Both the position numbers and the translations under genes were made by a program. From positions 76,890,387 through 76,954,386 of the forward strand of contig NC_064622.1 of NCBI RefSeq assembly GCF_023898315.1: DNA of 64,000 bases, written 5' to 3'. Shown here piece by piece: positions 32,816 to 43,312 of this stretch. How positions within the stretch are numbered: the first letter of the stretch is position 1; each line of letters opens with the position of its first letter. This DNA is from Schistocerca nitens (Eukaryota > Arthropoda > Insecta > Orthoptera > Acrididae). A model generated the notes under the pieces. That model had not been told where the DNA came from. It saw only the letters and a list, made by a program, of their open reading frames with translations, and did no database searches.

Positions 32816-35800
32816 CCTACCACGGCGCGACAACGTTACAGCATCCTTTACCACAATACCCGCGCCCTACCCACCCACAAACTCCTCTTCCCCCACAGCC
32901 TCCATTGACACCCCATGGATGCCTTCATCCTATATGAAACCTTCCTTCAGCCCCATATCTCCATCTCCACAGCTCCTTACGCCCTCCACCGCACCAATAA
33001 CCTGTACCCCCTGGTGCGTGGCAGGGTTGTTATCAGCTACCTCAAGCACCTCCCTGTTTGGACCCAACCTCTCCTCAACAATCCTGTCGAGCATCTCACC
33101 CTCAGCCTCTTCTTCCCCACCCTTACCTTCACATGTGCCACCATCTACATCCACCCTTGTACTCGCATGCCATACGATTTCCTAGCCCACACTGATCGCA
33201 CCTTCTCCACCTACGTGATTTCCACAGACCTCAATATCCACAGCTGTGCTCCTGCCGAACTCCAGCAGTGGCATCGGTTTATCACCACCCTTCAAGAAGA
33301 CCTGGTTCCCCTTCCCCAACACACCCAACCCGAATCCAACACCACTCCCAACTTGATCCTAGCCTCTCCCAACCTCCTTGGGCGCGTCACCGCAGATGTC
33401 CTTGACCTTATTGTCAATGCCCATCCCGCGGTCCTCCTCACTATCTGTGATGGTCGCCATCCCCAGCCCATTCCTCGCCCTGACATTCCTCCTAAACTTG
33501 TCCACAAGTACTCCTGCGCCAACTGGGATGCCTACTGGGACTCCATACACACCCACGTCGAACACCATGACCCTACCCTCTAATCTCCCAATGCCATCCC
33601 CCAAACCACTGCCTTCCTCCACCAGACCTTGTCTGACGCCAGCGCCACCTATATCCCTAACAAAGCCATCCACCCTCACCATCCGGCCATGCCCCCACAG
33701 GCCATCCTCCTCCTTCATGAATCCCATTGCCTCTACTGATTCGTCCTCCGTACTCATGACCGGAACACGCTCACCGGCCACCGGCAATTACGACACATCC
33801 ACAACATGCTTACTGTGAAGAAGCGCAGTGCCTGGCGACAGACATGCACGCAACTCAATGCCACACTCCTGATAAACTCTTCTAAGTATTGGTCTGCTTT
33901 CCACCGCCTTACTGGGAACCACCCTACCCTACAGTACCCTCTCCTCTTTGATGACCATCCCTTTCCTGACAACCTCAGTAAGGCCAACCAATTTGCCTCC
34001 CACCTCTCCAATGTCTTTTCCATTCCAGATGATCCCCAAATTGATTAATCCCTCCTCCTCCATGTCACTGAATGTATGGACATCTCTACTCCTCCCCTTG
34101 CTCCTAGCGTCCAGTACTCGTGCCACACACCACCAGCAAGACTTAACACTCCCATTACTACACAGGACATCTGCCTTACACTCCACACTAAAGGCAACAT
34201 GACTCCTGGCCACGACCGCGTTACCTACCACCATCTCAAACATTGCCCTCCCTTCCTCCTTGCAGTCCTTGGCGCCCTCTACAACATAATCCTTGCCACT
34301 GGCTTCTAACCCGACCTGTGGAAAACCTCCTGTATCCTGATGTTCTCCCAATCCAATAAGCCTCCATCTGATGCCTCTTCCTATCGCCCTATATGTCTCA
34401 CATCGGTGCTCAGCAAGTTCTTGGAATTCTTGGAATTCATCGACACCACCTCCTCCCCAACACCCAATGTGGCTTCTGACCTTCTCTGCCGATGGCCAAC
34501 TACTACATCTCACTCATCTCCTATCCCTCCAGCTCAACTCCCGCCACTCTACCATTTTTGTCTCCCTAGACCTCGAAAAGGCCTAAGACCGTGTATAGCA
34601 ACCCAGTCTCCTGTTCAAACTCCAGACCTATGCCCTTCCACTCAACTATGCCTGTCTGATTGGCTCCTCCCTCTCCCACCACCCCTCCTACATTACCATC
34701 CACAATGCCGATTTCCGCTCCTTCTGCCCCTCCACAGGTGTGCCCTAGGACTCTGTCCTCTCCCCTCTCCTCTACCTTCTGTACACAGCAGATGTGCCCC
34801 AAACCATCCTCCAGTTCACCTCCAGCAGTCCCTCACTCCTACACTTCAACAGTCCCAACCCCTTCTCCAGAATCACATTGACCTTATTGCCACATGTTGT
34901 AACCAGTGGCTCCTCAAAATCAATTATTCCAAGACTCAGGCAATCATCGCAGGTCGTACCACTCGCTCGTTCTGGCTCCTTGATTTTTCCCTTACCATCT
35001 GCACTCGTCCTGTCCACCTCTCCCCCACCCTCATCTACCTTGGACTCACCATGGGGGTCGCAGCCCTCTTCCATCCTCAACACCTACAAATCCTTAATCT
35101 GTCCCATCCTCTGTTATGCCAGTCCCACCTGGATATCTGCCCCCCCCCCCCCCCCCCCAAATTCTACAAGTTCCTCCAGATCTTCTAGCACCATGCACTC
35201 CACCTCACCTTCTGTACAGGCCACCTGTCCCCCACACGGATCCTCTATGACCTAATTCCTTACCCTCATCTGCTCCTTTACCTCGAACATGTCTGCATCC
35301 TGTACACCTCCCGCCGACTTGATCCCCCTCATACCCTGGCTGCTCCTTTCCTCACCAACCCCTGTCTGCTGCTGCACCTTCACCATTGTGTCCCCCCTAC
35401 CTTCCACCTCTACACCCTTCATCTCCTTTCCTGAGGTAGCTTCCATCAACTCACCCTCACTCCATTTATCCCTCCTATCAACTATGATGCTCACCTCCCC
35501 CTCTCTCCCTCTGTCCCCTTCCCAGGCTCCTTCTCCCCCTTCCATCCTGTTTTTTCTCCATCTACCCACTCCTTGACTCCATTCTCTCCCCCAAGTCCTT
35601 TTTCTTTCTCCTTCACTGTCTTCCCCATTCCTTTCCCGCATCCGCCCTGCTCCCCTCTTTTTCTGTGCCCTCTCCCTCCATCGGCTCCCCCCTTATTCCC
35701 CCTCATCTGTCCTGGTCCTCCCTTCCCATATCCATATGACTTCGTTCTCTATGGTGCAGTGTTTTCCGTGAGTGTTCGGTGTTGTGCGTCCCCTTTTTAA

Positions 35801-36092
35801 AGTGCTGGGAACAGAAACCAGACTGTCGCGATGTTTTTTTTAAGTGTGCTTGTCTATTTCCTAAGTGTTTTTAATCAGCATCACTGACCTCTTTGTTTTA
35901 TATGTTTTCTTCACAACTTTTTCGCCAGTTTTAAACAGTCACCGTTTCATCACCTCGTTTTATTGTTATGTCTCCTCATTATGTTTTTTTAACTTTCTCT
36001 GTAGGCTGCAGAACGGCGCATTACGCTGCTGCCAGACCGCCCCTCCTCTGGGGGGGGGGGGGAAATCGCAATGCAATAAAGAAAAAATAAAA
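32816..36092 (+). pseudogene. Jockey-like LINE (endonuclease plus reverse transcriptase), broken
   Basis: A 3.3-kb non-LTR element inserted into the right Penelope terminal repeat, flanked by CTCTTC on each side and ending in an A-rich tail (AATAAAGAAAAAATAAAA). The plus strand is strongly C-rich, unlike its neighbours. Endonuclease remains are at 32915-33583: STDLNIHSCAPAEL matches the conserved G(D/N).N.H block, and TADVLDLIVNAHP follows. Then come LLINSSKYWSAFHRLTGNHP near 33860, MTPGHDRVTYHHLKHCPPFL near 34200, SYRPICLTSVLSKFLEF near 34385, FVSLDLEKA near 34560 (block A) and a degraded GVPQGSVLSPLLY block near 34737-34780. Multiple frameshifts and stops make it dead. ORF1 is missing, so it is 5'-truncated. 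Confidence 0.82.
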
Positions 36093-36218
36093 CAGTGCTC
36101 TTCAGTACTTCGTGTACTTACCCGAGGATGGCCGGACGTCCCTAGACCGAAATATCGTTGCAGAATGTTGATGGGATCCGGCTGCAAACCCCAAAATTAC
36201 TGGAAGATATCCTCACTT

Positions 36219-36589
36219 ATTGATTAGATTTGATACCTGAATGAAAAAGAGAAGTAATAAAATTTTCCTGTCAACAAAGCTAAACTAAGTGAATGGTGTA
36301 AAAAAAATTGCACTTTAGTGTATGTAGTTTGTATCTGTTACATTCAAGAGTAGTTACAGAAAAGTATTTAATTTTTTGTGGATTTTGGATTCAGGAACGA
36401 AAAAGCATTGGGTGGCTCCTCTGACTTTTTTTATTACTAATGAAAGAAAGTGTCTTCGAACGGCAGGAGAGGATTGAGGAGTTAATAACCTCGCAGTTCG
36501 TCCCTTTGAAACCATAATCGCCTTACTGACGTTCTAATTTCTAAAACCAAATGGGGAGTCTAGACGACAAAATCTGTTTTTCTCTTTTT
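36219..36589. other. Stretch without a recognisable gene
   Basis: AT-rich. No feature was recognised. Confidence 0.35.
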
Positions 36590-37262
36590 TATGGTTCCGT
36601 ACCTCAGCCGGCAAAAACGGAATCCTTATAGGACCATGTTGCTGTCCGTCTGTCTGTATGTCTGTCTGACCGACTTTTCAAAAGCATTTTTCTCAGGAAC
36701 GGATAGACGTAACGACTTGAAATTCACGTCGCGTATTAAGATCTACGGTCCTTGGTCGATGCAAAAACGTGAAGACTCTAAGTCGATACAATCAAACGAT
36801 ACGGCCATTTATGTCACTTATTTTTACGGCCACAAACTCATTCATCAAAACGTGTAGGGTACTATCTGCTGACCATGAAAATTGCCGAGAAGCAGGGCTT
36901 CACACTACAACAAAAGGAAAAAAATCTGAAAACTGTTAATTTGTAATTACATAACACGAAAAAAAATTGCCATTTCTTATCACACTGTCTTACTGTTCGT
37001 CCGTCAGTTAAGACCCCTTCTTCCCAGGAACGAGTAAACGTATCAAGCTGAAATTTATGTCACACATCAAGGTCTACAGATCCTTGGCGATGTGGAAAAG
37101 TGAAGCTTCTAAGTCAATAAAATCAACATTGTTGTGTCATATTTTGATACTCGCAGTCACTTATTAAAAACTTATGGGTTCTTCCCCTTCACGTCAGATC
37201 ATGCAATTTGGCAAGAAGAAATGTTTCGCAGTATAAATAAAGGAAAAGATAAGAAAATAGTT
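36590..37262 (+). repeat. Two diverged tandem copies of a 'GGTTCCGTACC' repeat
   Basis: The first unit starts GGTTCCGTACCTCAGCCGG, contains CTGTCCGTCTGTCTG and CTCAGGAACGGATAGACGTA, and ends near 36890. The second (about 36960-37262) repeats the same order: GTTCGTCCGTCAG, CAGGAACGAGTAAACGTATC, GGTCTACAG, AAGCTTCTAAGTC. I recognise the type as a non-autonomous repeat widespread in insects, but the superfamily is uncertain. Confidence 0.65.
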
Positions 37263-37267
37263 AATTT

Positions 37268-38664
37268 GTAGTTTTGTTGTGGTCTTCAGTCCGAAGAATG
37301 GTTTGATGCAGCTCTCCATGCTATTCTGTCCTGTGCAAGACTCTTAATCATCGAATAACTACCGCAACCTGCATCATTCTGAATGTGTTAACTGTATTCG
37401 TCTCTTTGTCTCCCTCTATGATTTTCAGCGGCCAACACTTCCCTCCAGTACTAAATTGGTGATTCCTTGATGTCTGAGAATGTGTCCTATCAACCTATTC
37501 CTTCTTTTGGTCAAGTTGTGCTACAATTTTCTTTCCTCTCCAGTTGTATTCAGTACCTCCTTATTAGTTATGTAGTGTACCCATCTAATTCTTAGTATTC
37601 TTCTATAGCGCCACATTCCAAAAGCCTCTATTCTGTTCTTGTCCAAACTGTTTATCGTCCATGTTTCACTTAAATACATAGTTACACTAGATACAAATAC
37701 TTTCAGCAAGGACTTCCTGACTCTTAAATCTATATTCGACGTTAACAAATTTCTCTTCTTCAGTAGCGCTTTTCTTGCCATTGCCAGTCCACATTTTATA
37801 TCACTTCCTCTTCGGCCATCATTAGTTATTTTGCTGCCCAAAGAGCAAAATTCCTGCATTAAGTGACTCGTTTTCTAGCCTTATTTCCTCAGCATCACCT
37901 GATTTAGTTCGAATGCATTCTGTTATTCTCGTACTGTTTTTGTTGGTGTTCATCTTATCTCCTCCATTCACAACACTGTCCACGCTCTTCAGTCCTATGC
38001 TGTCTCTGACAGAATTGCAATGTCATCGGCAAACCTCAAAGTTTCTGTTTCTTCTCGGTGAACTTCAATTCCTACTCCAAATTTTTCTTTGGTTTTCTTT
38101 ACTGCTTGCTCAATGTACAGATTGAGTAACATCGGGGATAGGCTACAACCTTGTCTCACTCCCTTCTCAACCACTGCCTTCTTTACATGCCCCTCGACTC
38201 ATAATTTCCGTTCGGTTTCTGCACAAGTCATAGAAAGCCTTCCGGCCCCTGCATTTTACCGCTGCTACCTTTAGAATTTCAAAGAGAGTATTCCAGCCAA
38301 GATTATCAAACGTTTTCTCTATGTCTACAAACGTTATAAAGGTAGGTTTGTATTTCTTTAAACTATCTTCTAAGGAAAGTCGTAGGGCCAGTATTGCCTA
38401 GCGTGTTCCTACATTTCTGCGGAACAGATTTTTAATTATATCACACAAAAACTATTTCTTAAACTATCTTCTAAGAGAAGTCGTAGGCTCAGTATTGCCT
38501 CGCGTGTTCCTACATTTCTGCGGAAGAGATTTTTAATTATATCACAAAAACAATCTTTCTTAAACTATCTTGTAAGAGAAGTCGTAGGGTCAGTATTGCC
38601 TCGCGTGTTCCTACATTTCTGCGTAACAGATTTTTAATTAAATCACACAAACAATATTTCTTTT
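37268..38664 (-). pseudogene. RTE-like LINE, broken reverse transcriptase
   Basis: Minus-strand element whose 3' end is at 37268 (TTGTGGTCTTCAGTCC, the complement of the usual GGACTGAAGACCACAA). Minus-strand translation gives, in protein order, FVDIEKTFDNLGWNTLFEIL near 38320, a corrupted G(V)RQGCSLSPMLLNL block near 38150, LRFADDIAILSE near 38020 (catalytic Asp pair intact), and from 37859 down to 37521 SKITNDGRRGSDIKCGLAMA, VRKSLLKVFVSSVTMY, RIEAFGMWRYRRILRIRW. The frame is broken several times. The 5' part contains a 101-bp tandem triplication. Confidence 0.85.
38353..38664. repeat. Three tandem 101-bp units within the LINE
   Basis: AAACTATCTT recurs at 38360, 38461 and 38562, an exact 101-bp spacing. 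The units share GAAGTCGTAGG, AGTATTGCCTCGCGTG and TTCCTACATTTCTGCGGAA. On the minus strand they encode the fingers segment of the reverse transcriptase (reads like RNVGTREAILALRL). Confidence 0.93.
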
Positions 38665-38869
38665 CTCATTTGTTATCCGACTTCAAACGTGAAATTAAAA
38701 CATTCTCGAAAGTCTTGGAATCCCCTGACCGACATCTTGCAAATATCATTGTCGATAACAGGCAAAAATCGACGAGATTCTGGATTTTCGGAGTAGATGG
38801 ACTGTCTGTACGCATAATAAGCTTTTTACTGAACCATCAGAGCGGGAGTCCTGCTCGCATCTGGCCAAT
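38665..38869. other. Unassigned spacer
   Basis: No feature was recognised. Confidence 0.3.
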
Positions 38870-40440
38870 ATTTTTTTCCCTTTTTTTATCGCCTCCTCTG
38901 CGTAGATGTTGTCAAAGTGGGAGAAGAGATGTTAGGCGCCGGCAGACTTGGCAGAACGCAGATTTTGCTTGTTACCTGAGCGCCAGAGCTAGAACAAAGC
39001 CGGGCTGGCTTTCAATTCTTTGAAGTAGCGCCGGAAGACAATGGACGGCCCGCTGGCCAGGGGGCGCGGACTCGTACAGAAGAGGCGACGCGGGGTGTGT
39101 GTGTCGCTGCTTCAGTAACGGCTATTGTCACGCGCCGCGCCGGCTATGACGAAACTTCCTCGGGCCCCCTCTCAGCCCGTTTCTCTCACTCTCTCCGTCA
39201 CACTGTTGTCTCGCGCGAGGATCGCCAGAAGGAACTGCCGAGGACAGCGGGCGGCAGCCGCCACTTGTCGCGTCGGATGTACTCGTTGTCGCAGCAGAGG
39301 CATTGCGCCCGGGTAACTGGGTTATGTACACACGCCGACAGGCCGCCCGGGGGTGAATGGCGGTGCTTGCTCGCTCGCCCGCTACGAGTGCCGCCGCCCT
39401 CGCCGTCTCTGCCGCCCCTCGCCGCGCCGGTCCATCCCGGCGCCCTCGAGGATAGCCGTGAGGATTCACCGAGTGTCATTACGCCGTCGCCATCTTGCGG
39501 ATCCTTTCTTCGCGGGCGAGCCTAATGACAGCCTCTTCCTTCCGGCGGAAATACGTCACTTCAAGTTCTCTCCGCTCGGCTGTCTCTGCTGCGGCGTTCT
39601 CTCCCCGTCTTGTCGCCTTCCACCAACCGTCTTCTCTCCCCCCCTCCTCCTCCCTCACTCTCTCTCTCTGTCCCTCTCTAATTCCCATCCCTCTCGCTCC
39701 CTCCACACCGCCCCATTTTTTCTCAAGGAAGTGACTCCTTGGAAGATTTTTTCCTCTCTGTTTCTTGTTCTTTCAGTCCGGTCCGAGACTCACTCACTCC
39801 TCTTTGGCCCTCCCCCCGCGCACTGCTGCCAGCGATATTCATTGGTGGCGACCGTGAAAGGCGCGCGACGACCCAGATGAGCGCCGCCGACTTATTGTGG
39901 AGGAATCCGTGAACTTCTTATTAATATGGCTGGCGGCTGCTTCGGCGCCATTGTAGTCGTCGGCGAGTTTGGCTGGCGGCTGACCGGCGCCGTCGCCCAA
40001 CTGCCTCGTGCCTGATTAGTTGCCCCCGGGCGGCAGCGGCGCCGGGAACAGGGCGCGCTGGCGCTGTCTTTACGCCACCGTATCCTCCCTCAAGACGTTT
40101 GAAAGAGGAGGGAGAAAGCCGGGCGCCCACTGGCGAAATTAATATCCGAATCTGGAAGCTGCTAATCTCGCGAGGGAGCTGCGCCCACGGGGCTCCGCAG
40201 TGCCACATAGCAGTTCCGACCTCCTGACGAGTCAGCCGCGAAACGTGGCAGGCGTGCCAGGTACGAATGTAGTACTTTTATGAACAAAATCGTCTAGCCA
40301 GTTACGATTACAAGCTGTCAATGCAAACTACAAAAAAGCACCATAGCGCCATAGGATACTGTGCCTGAGCTTGGGCACACAGACTTCTGCTCAAAACACC
40401 AGCACGTCTAGTTAACAGGGTCCAAGGTGTCTTATAGTGT
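38870..40440. promoter_or_regulatory. Large CpG-rich block with ATTA/TAAT cores
   Basis: The largest transposon-free GC/CpG-rich block in the window, densest at about 39030-40250. It includes a pyrimidine-rich part (39630-39730). ATTA/TAAT cores sit in the GC-rich context (near 39471-39480, 39520, 39888, 39922, 40013, 40137 and 40163). Several overlapping open frames exist on both strands but none shows a recognisable domain or consistent splice pattern. This is the best candidate here for a host promoter, enhancer or untranslated exon. Evidence is compositional only. Confidence 0.35.
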
Positions 40441-40446
40441 AGTATA

Positions 40447-41795
40447 CACGGAGGAGACAAACGTCACGAGATAGCCATACGCACAATATACAGATGCCGG
40501 TAGTATCGTGTACACAAGGTATAAAAGGGCAGCACATTGGCGCAGCTATCATTTGTGCTCAGGTGATTCAAGAATTCCGACGAGATTATGCCTGCACGAC
40601 GGAAATTAACAGACCTTGAATGCAGAATGATTCTTGGAGCTTTACGCATAGGACATTCCATTTCGGAAATCGTTGGGGAATTCAGTATTCCGAGATCCAC
40701 TGTGCCAAGACTGTGCCTAGATGTTGTGTACATAGTTCCGCGTAGTCAGCGCGTACACAACTTACCCACTAGAGCGCGCCCCGCTAAGCACAACAGCGCA
40801 GGCGCAGCGCTCGTCCGTCTCCGCACTACGAGATGGCGCTGCCATAGAGACGGACCAAATTCTGCTTCCGCCGATCCGCGTATTAATATGTAACGCGGCC
40901 AATGAGATTGCGGCTAATGTAGAACCATTTCTCCTCGCGGATTACACTCGCGCAGTGGTACATGAACGCGCGAGGTATTATAATGAGTGTACACACCTCC
41001 GATTAGTCAGTCAGCATTTGTCTGCACCAGTCTGTACCAGTCTGCATTTGTCTGCACCAGTCTGTACCAGTCTATAGACAAGTTCAGTCTGCGCCTCATA
41101 AGATTACCATATTCCTGTACATAGCCTTGAAGATAAATGTATAGACACTTTTGTCAAGTATCAAAGATATATGTGAGAATAAGATTAACGTGCCAATACC
41201 AAAGGAGCTTCAGATTGTCAGTTGTAAATAGCATCCAGAACCAAGTTAAGTAATTTTTATGCTTGTTATTATTTTAATAAATGTGTATGAAAACTAATCA
41301 AGTTCTGTTTAAAGTTGGTCACTGTCAATCTGCTACTGTAAGCGTGCAAGTGGCATTTCTATCGTCTGACCTAACGGCGGAAGATAAACACGCCACGATA
41401 AGACCACGAGACATATTGCTGACACTCCCCTTCTTCGTTAGACCGACAAGTCAAATAATCTATTGGTGTGTGTACTGAAGGTCTTACAGTAGACACACCA
41501 CACTAGAATACCTAATTTCAGGCATTACCTTTCACCACGGCTAATGCAATGGCCGACGGCCTTCGCTTAACGACCGAGAGCACCGGCATTTGTGTAGAGT
41601 TGTCAGTGCTAACAGACAAGCAACACTGCGTGAAATAACCGCGGAAATCAATGTGGAGGTACGACGAACGTATCTTTTAGGACACTGCGGTGAAATATGG
41701 CGCTAATGGGCTGTGGCAGAACACGACGCGGGTGCCTTTGTTGACAGCACGACAGCAGCCACAGCGTCTCTGTCGGCCTTGTGACGATCGGGATC
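40447..41795 (+). pseudogene. Tc1-like element (family D) split by a solo LTR
   Basis: The left end CACGGAGGAGACAAACGTCA follows a TA at 40445-40446. The first coding piece (40588 on) reads MPARRKLTDLECRMILGALR then GHSISEIVGEFSIPRSTVPR, the helix-turn-helix domain. The frame is interrupted by the solo LTR at 40722-41502 and continues from 41508 with the second DNA-binding segment, unreadable in one frame. It ends where a Penelope dimer inserted (duplication from 41789). The catalytic half is not seen beyond that dimer. Confidence 0.75.
40722..41502 (+). mobile_element. Solo LTR of an LTR retrotransposon
   Basis: A 781-bp segment with TGTTGTGTACAT...AGACACACCACA ends (short inverted TGTTGTGT/ACACCACA termini) and a perfect 5-bp duplication CTAGA (40717-40721 and 41503-41507). 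It has a TATA-like GTATTATAATG near 40976, a small tandem duplication (GCATTTGTCTGCACCAGTCT units at about 41024-41080) and AATAAA near 41276. No internal coding region remains, as expected after LTR-LTR recombination. Confidence 0.92.
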
Positions 41796-41913
41796 ACTCT
41801 GTGATTACGTAGGCTTTCCCGGCGTAATAAGTCTTGAAAGTCTCTTCGGGTTTGCTGCCGGATCCTAAAATCAACGTGACTCGATATTTCGGCGATCCAA
41901 CTGGTCGCCATCT

Positions 41914-42747
41914 TCAGGAAAATGCTGCTTCTGCTGATGAGGCCCTCTGAGAACTGACGCCAGGTTGCAAATCGACGTCCTTTATAGGCCACCGTTCAGT
42001 ACACGGCGCATGCGCCGCCCACCACGGTTTCTGCCTTCCAAAACAGGGAGGTGGCGCCGCCCTTAGTGAAACACTGCTGGCAACGATATATGGCAACCAA
42101 GGCCGCACCGAAGAACGTTCAGTTTTGATGCGAGATAATAGAGGATTCCAAGTCTTGCAAAGAGGAAACCCATTGTCTCTGTTGATTAAATTATCAGACA
42201 ACCTAATTTCAATCGCCTCTTTATAGACACTGTTCCAAAAACTGGAAATGTTGGCAACCACCACAGTTTCCTCAAATTTCATATTGTGTCCCTCATTTAG
42301 CCAGTGTTCTGCTACCGCCGATTTTTCCGGCTGTTGTAGCCTCGTATGACGGCGATGTTCCACACATCTGTCATGCACTGTGCGAATCGAACGGCCAATG
42401 TAAGCTTTCCCACACTGACACGGAATTTTGTACACCCCGGGTTTCCTAAGCCCAAAATTATCCTTCACAGAGCCGAGCAGAACCCTAATCTTAGAAGGTT
42501 GACGGAACACACTCTTAATGTTCAAATTCCTTAAAATTCGTCCAATCTTAAACGATAAGCCTCCAGCATAAAGAAGAAGGGCCACAGATCTATGTTCCTC
42601 TTCGTGCACCTCCGGAAATGGTCCAAACTCCATAGCCCGACGAATCTGCTTCTCGGTGTATCCATTTTCCTTAAAAACAGTCATCAAATGCTCAAGTTCT
42701 TGGGTTAAGCTGTCTGCATCGGAAATTGCATATGCTCTACGTACCAA
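41914..42747 (-). pseudogene. Penelope-like GIY-YIG endonuclease fragment (open 277 codons)
   Basis: Minus-strand open frame lacking the reverse transcriptase. It reads LRKPGVYKIPCQCGKAYIGR (GIY-YIG core, with a paired CxC zinc-knuckle-like CQCG), then TVHDRCVEHRRHTRLQQPEK, NISSFWNSVYKEAIEIRLSD and NLINRDNGFPLCKTWNPLLS. The frame is unusually intact and runs from the linker to the terminal repeat. The start codon is arbitrary, because the natural protein would begin far upstream. Confidence 0.85.
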
Positions 42748-42774
42748 AGTCGTAAGGACGCCATTGCGTTGGTG

Positions 42775-43080
42775 TGGTGGATGAGGAAACTGTGGTGGTT
42801 GCCAACATTTCCGGTTTTTGGAACAGTGTCTATAAAGAGGCGATTGAAATTAGGTTGTCTGATAATTTAATCAACAGAGACAATGGGTTTCCTCTTTGCA
42901 AGGCGTGGAATCCTGTATTATCTCGCATCAAAACTGAACGTTCTTCGGTGCGGCCTTGATTGCGATATATCGTTGCCAGCAGTGTTTCACTAAGGGCGGC
43001 GCCACCTCCCTGTTTTGGAAGGCAGAAACCGTGGTGGGCGGCGCATGTGCAGTGTACTTGAACGGTGGCCTATATAGGAC
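42775..43080 (+). pseudogene. Second, shorter Penelope-like fragment (inverted partner)
   Basis: Reads VDEETVVVANISGFWNSVYK and EAIEIRLSDNLINRDNGFPL, the same C-terminal region as the minus-strand partner, then stops (TGA at 42957-42959, where the partner has a Trp/Leu region). It then runs into the terminal-repeat sequence up to 43220. Confidence 0.88.
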
Positions 43081-43312
43081 GTCGATTTGCAACCTGGCGT
43101 CACTTCTCAGCGGAACTCATCAGCAGAAGCAGCATTTTCCTGAAGATGGCGACCACTTGGATCGCCGAAATATCGAGTCAAGTTGATTTTAGGATCCGGC
43201 AGGAAACCCGAACAGACTTTCGGGATCACTCTGTGCACAGACCGCTTCAGAAGCATCGTGCAGCGCAGAGCGCTTTCAGAAGGGCAACTCAAGACTTTTT
43301 CCACACAGGTTA

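Larger units (their letters stand above)
30561..36205 (+). mobile_element. Penelope-like element with inverted terminal repeats and three nested insertions
   Basis: A single insertion bounded by a perfect 13-bp duplication (GATATCCTCACTT at 30548-30560 and 36206-36218). The left terminal repeat (about 30580-30985, interrupted by a SINE at 30602-30799) is in minus orientation. The right one (about 32735-32815 plus 36093-36200, interrupted by a Jockey-like LINE) is in plus orientation. Both carry GATCC..GGCTGCAAACC and the GGCCGAAATATC-type motif. Between them lies a broken reverse transcriptase/GIY-YIG gene, itself interrupted by a SINE. Confidence 0.85.
41804..43220. mobile_element. Head-to-head Penelope-like dimer inserted as one unit
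   Basis: A minus-strand Penelope-like copy (41804-42770) joined head-to-head to a shorter plus-strand copy (about 42775-43220). A perfect 15-bp duplication CGGGATCACTCTGTG (41789-41803 and 43221-43235) flanks the whole structure, so the inverted dimer integrated together. Both outer ends are terminal-repeat sequence with the CTGAAGATGGCGACC motif. Confidence 0.88.

Noticed and set aside
32739..33185. Independent Pro/Thr/Ser-rich secreted protein
   Set aside because: It is an out-of-frame shadow of the C-rich Jockey-like LINE, whose true frame reads as endonuclease.
38353..38664. CRISPR-like array or satellite
   Set aside because: There are only three units, contiguous without spacers, and they are coding sequence of a LINE in a eukaryotic context.
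39097..39880. Overlapping Arg/Ser-rich proteins in the CpG-rich block
   Set aside because: Frames exist on both strands with no domain, no conserved start and compositional bias only.
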